Below are positions 5,993-8,239 of a DNA stretch of 8,239 nucleotides, piece after piece. The stretch lies in the NCBI GenBank assembly GCA_024698065.1, contig JAILRR010000090.1, forward strand, positions 1 through 8,239. Reading direction: 5' to 3'. The DNA is from Bacilli bacterium (GTDB lineage Bacteria; Bacillota_I; Bacilli_A; RFN20; CAG-826). A program made the translations under genes and the position numbers. How positions within the stretch are numbered: position 1 is the stretch's first letter; each line of letters begins with the position of its first letter. Below the pieces are notes generated by a model. That model was not told where the DNA came from, ran no database searches, and saw only the letters and a program-made list of their open reading frames with translations.

Positions 5993-7848
5993 TATCTGAG
6001 ATCGTCGTCGTACTCGTCGTTGTACTCGTACTCGAGGTTCTCATCTTCCTCGTTGTAGTAATCGGCCTCATTCTCTTCTTCGGCTTCTACTTCAGCGAGC
6101 TCCTCCTCGGTGTAGATCGGCATGACGTTGGTAAGAGGCTCAAGAGGTTTCTCATGGGCGATTTCCTTCTCACTGATCTTGCGAGGACGTTTCTCCTCTT
6201 TCTTGACGGAGTGTTTCTTGCCAGTCTCGACTTTCTTCTCGGACTTGTTGTTGAGGGATTTCTCAAGTTCATCGAGAGAGGTCGTGGTCTTGACTTCGAC
6301 TTTGACTTCTGGCTCTTCTTCCTTAACAGGCTCTTCCTTCAAAGGCTCAACCTCATCAAGGATCTTAGCTGGCTTGACTTTGGTGACAGCAGGTTTGGCG
6401 ACAACGATTGGGGTCTCCTCGACAACTGGGGTTTCCTCAACTGCCTCCTCTTCCTCTTGGGCGGCAAGGGCTTTCTCGGCTTCTTCGGCCTGACGGAGGG
6501 CTTCACGCTCCTCGGCAAGGCGGAGAGAACGCTCAGCGTAGTTAACGCGGTCTTTGGCACGTTTCTCTTCTTCGACTCTGGCGCGGATATCTTCGATGGT
6601 CTCGTATTCGATGCCATCTTTGGCGGCATTGCCTTCCTCATAGATTTCGATGGAATAGCCAGTGAGTCTCTTGGCTAAGCGGATATTGGCGTTCTTTTTG
6701 CCAAGAGCGACATAGTACTGGTCGTCTTTGACAACGGCGATGGCGGATTTGCCTTCTTCCTCATCTTCAGGTTTGATGGCAACGCCAACAACCTGAGCTG
6801 GGCGGAGGGCTTCAGCAATATAAAGGGATGGATCCTCGCTATATGGGATGATATCGATCTTCTCTTTTTCGTGGCTGTTGCCAAGCTGAGCGACGATCTT
6901 CTGGATACGGCTGCCACCCTGACCGATGCAAGCGCCGGTAGGATCGATGTCCTCTTTGGTGGAATAGACGGCCACTTTGCTGCGGAGGCCAGCGATACGG
7001 GCGATGCCTTTGATGATGACAACGCCTTCATAGATCTCGTGGATTTCTTCTTCGAAGAGTCTCTTTAAGAACCCTTCGCTTGAACGGGTGACTTCGATCT
7101 GAGGTCCTTTGTTGACGCCGTCGACTTCGACGCTCTTGACCTCTTGGATGTAGACCTTGATGGTCTCGCCTGGCTTGAAGTACTCATCGCCGATCATATC
7201 TTTCTTGTTGAGCTCGATGACGGTTCTTCCAACCTTGATGGCAACACCTTTCTCATCGCTTCTTTCGACGATGCCGGTGAGCATCTCTCCGATGTGATCC
7301 TTGTAGATGTCATAGAGAGCGACTCTTTCCGCTTCGCCGATCTTGTTGCGAAGGATGGTGCGGATGCTCACAGCGGTGAGCTTCGTAAGTTCGTTGAGAG
7401 GGCAATAGATGCTATAGAAGTTGTTGAGCTTGATGTTCTTCTTCTCTTCTTTGACGAGAGCAAGGAGATATTTGAGGTCTTCTTTCTCTTTCTTTTCCTC
7501 GCCTCTTGGACGTTTGAGGTAATCGATCTCTTCTTCAAGATGGGCGATTGTGGCCTCAGCATCCTCTTTGGCGTCCTCTTTGCCGATCTCGAGGTAATCG
7601 TCTTCGACTTCTTTGACGATCTTCTTCTTTTGGCAAAGGGTGGCGTGAACGCTGCCATCCTCTTCCTCGATGATCTTGGCTTCGACGATGGCGTCATCTC
7701 CGCCTTTGAGGAACTTGATGTAAGAGGTCTCCATGGCCTCTTTAAGTGCGGCAAGGACGGAATCGCGGCTGATTCCTTTGTTTTCAGCGATGAGGTTGAT
7801 GAGTTCGCTGAAGTTCATTTCCTTTTTCTCTTCTTCCATGGTTGTCAT
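5992..7848 (-). CDS. nusA: Transcription elongation/termination factor NusA with long acidic tail
   Basis: NusA binds RNA polymerase near the RNA exit channel and controls pausing, termination and coupling to translation. Domains: N-terminal domain (11-180), starting MNFSELINLIAENKGISRDSV-like and closing at IGEAERVALYDIYKD; S1 (about 187-255); KH1 (about 258-350) with TGACIGQGGSRIQ (304-316); KH2 (about 355-403) with ALGKKNANIRLAKRLTGY (381-398). Three oddities are visible. About 40 extra, highly charged helical residues sit within 94-142. The KH2 loop is GKKN, not GxxG. After residue 412 there is a tail of about 205 residues: a charged helix (415-468), Pro/Glu/Val-rich low complexity with repeated EETP (470-515), a Lys-rich stretch (535-560), and a very acidic Glu/Asp/Tyr end. 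Bacillus NusA is about 371 residues, this one 618. Three in-frame starts compete (7848, 7839, 7818): the first is used for the coordinates, the second has better ribosome binding site spacing, and the third matches the usual family N-terminus. Confidence 0.95.
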   Translation of the reverse strand: MTTMEEEKKEMNFSELINLIAENKGISRDSVLAALKEAMETSYIKFLKGGDDAIVEAKIIEEEDGSVHATLCQKKKIVKEVEDDYLEIGKEDAKEDAEATIAHLEEEIDYLKRPRGEEKKEKEDLKYLLALVKEEKKNIKLNNFYSIYCPLNELTKLTAVSIRTILRNKIGEAERVALYDIYKDHIGEMLTGIVERSDEKGVAIKVGRTVIELNKKDMIGDEYFKPGETIKVYIQEVKSVEVDGVNKGPQIEVTRSSEGFLKRLFEEEIHEIYEGVVIIKGIARIAGLRSKVAVYSTKEDIDPTGACIGQGGSRIQKIVAQLGNSHEKEKIDIIPYSEDPSLYIAEALRPAQVVGVAIKPEDEEEGKSAIAVVKDDQYYVALGKKNANIRLAKRLTGYSIEIYEEGNAAKDGIEYETIEDIRARVEEEKRAKDRVNYAERSLRLAEEREALRQAEEAEKALAAQEEEEAVEETPVVEETPIVVAKPAVTKVKPAKILDEVEPLKEEPVKEEEPEVKVEVKTTTSLDELEKSLNNKSEKKVETGKKHSVKKEEKRPRKISEKEIAHEKPLEPLTNVMPIYTEEELAEVEAEEENEADYYNEEDENLEYEYNDEYDDDLR

Positions 7849-7855
7849 TTCCTTT
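7849..7855 (-). promoter_or_regulatory. nusA ribosome binding site with ambiguous start choice
   Basis: AAAGGAA directly abuts the ATG at 7848, leaving only two bases after GG, which is shorter than usual. The next in-frame ATG at 7839 is 11 bases from GG, more workable. A second AAAGGAA directly abuts the third ATG at 7818. The site begins just after the rimP stop codon. Confidence 0.55.
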
Positions 7856-7856
7856 C

Positions 7857-8239
7857 TTAGAACTTTATGGCTAAGCGCGCTTTGTCGATGTTGGAACGCG
7901 CTAACAGAAGCGTCTTTTTGCGGCCTTTGATGGCGATTTCGAGTTTCACTTCGTCATCGGTCACTTCCTTTAGGTCGCCTTCAAGGAAGTTATATCCTTC
8001 GTAAGGATTGATTAGGTGGACATTGACGAACTCACCGACGTATTTGGCGAGTTTCTCTAGACGGAGCGGTTTCTCGCTTCCGGCGCTAGAGACGTCAAGC
8101 ATGTAGGCTTCGTTGATGGGGTCCTCTTTATCGAGAAGAGGATTGATGATGTCGCTTACTTTCACGATGTCGTCAAGCGAGATTGGGCTATCGCGGTCCA
8201 CCACAAGATGGAGCGTGAGGCCTTCTTTTCCTTTGCTTA
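7857..8239 (-). CDS. rimP: Ribosome maturation factor RimP, 5' end cut by window edge
   Basis: RimP assists early 30S assembly, aiding S12 binding. The frame is open to the window edge (first full codon 8237-8235, reading SKGKEGLTLHLVVDRDSPISLDD), so the gene continues outside. The visible part shows the family pattern: G..L.L.VDRD..ISLDDIVKVS..I...LDKEDPINEAYMLDVSSAG.EKPL, with LDVSSAGSEKPL matching the LEVSSPGxxRPL signature (Pro replaced by Ala). A C-terminal SH3-like barrel follows, from YVGEFVNVHL to the end. A GTG at 8204 is not the real start, because conserved residues lie before it. About 127 codons are visible; the family is usually about 150, so roughly 20-30 N-terminal residues are missing. 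Eight bases separate its TAA from the nusA start. Confidence 0.93.
   Translation of the reverse strand, partial: SKGKEGLTLHLVVDRDSPISLDDIVKVSDIINPLLDKEDPINEAYMLDVSSAGSEKPLRLEKLAKYVGEFVNVHLINPYEGYNFLEGDLKEVTDDEVKLEIAIKGRKKTLLLARSNIDKARLAIKF

Noticed and set aside
6001..6050. Short DNA repeat array (tcgt/tact units)
   Set aside because: It is codon-level low complexity encoding the Asp/Glu/Tyr end of NusA, with no spaced repeats as in CRISPR and no repeat unit outside the coding frame.
5956..6678. Plus-strand open frame (240 codons) rich in Leu, Phe and Val, looking like a membrane protein
   Set aside because: It is the complement of the acidic low-complexity tail of NusA. The hydrophobicity is a by-product of antisense GAA/GAG codons, with no ribosome binding site or family resemblance.
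7144..7860. Long plus-strand open frame (238 codons) opposite nusA
   Set aside because: It mirrors the Glu/Lys-rich nusA codons: antisense of GAA/GAG/AAG gives Phe/Leu/Ser-rich text. It has no known motif, and nusA is unmistakable on the other strand.
7857..8204. Complete 115-residue RimP starting at GTG 8204
   Set aside because: The same frame continues without a stop to the window edge and encodes conserved RimP residues (KEGLTLHLVVDRD) before that GTG, so the gene is cut by the edge.

Overview
The window looks like a chromosomal piece of a low- to mid-GC Bacillota bacterium, probably from the Bacilli/Erysipelotrichia/Mollicutes side. The basis is the gene order rimP-nusA-ylxR-ylxQ-infB-rbfA, the AAGGAG-type ribosome binding sites, and a NusA with a Mollicutes-like acidic tail. 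The genetic code appears standard: ylxR ends on TGA inside an ATGA overlap with ylxQ. The exact lineage (an uncultured gut Bacilli group is my guess) cannot be fixed from this sequence. No tRNA, rRNA, CRISPR array or insertion sequence was found, and no stretch without a gene exceeds about 160 bases.

Layout. (1) Positions 6-1124, plus strand: a TtcA-like tRNA thiolation enzyme with PP-loop and three iron-sulfur cysteines, carrying an unexpected C-terminal domain that resembles a GNAT acetyltransferase fold. (2) Positions 1126-1166: a hairpin that can terminate both converging transcription units. (3) Positions 1173-3062, minus strand: a secreted lipoprotein of the CotH atypical kinase family with a Trp/His/CxxC-bearing N-terminal segment. 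It has its own leader with a tentative promoter and an inverted repeat. (4) Positions 3168-3201: the terminator of the large operon. (5) Positions 3222-8239, minus strand: the operon rimP (cut by the window edge), nusA, ylxR, ylxQ, infB, rbfA, with gaps of 0-8 bases or short overlaps.

The operon joins transcription elongation/termination (NusA), translation initiation (IF2) and 30S maturation (RimP, RbfA) with two small RNA-binding proteins (YlxR, YlxQ). Tight junctions (TAATG, ATGA, TAG-A-ATG) suggest translational coupling. This core operon is ordinary, but its NusA is not: it has a charged helical insertion in the N-terminal domain, a changed GxxG loop in KH2, and a roughly 205-residue Glu/Pro-rich acidic tail. 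The other points most worth a second look are the TtcA-GNAT-like fusion, the N-terminal domain of the CotH lipoprotein, and a possible 24-codon hydrophobic peptide opposite the cotH leader. I see no clear evidence of a wholly new multi-gene system.
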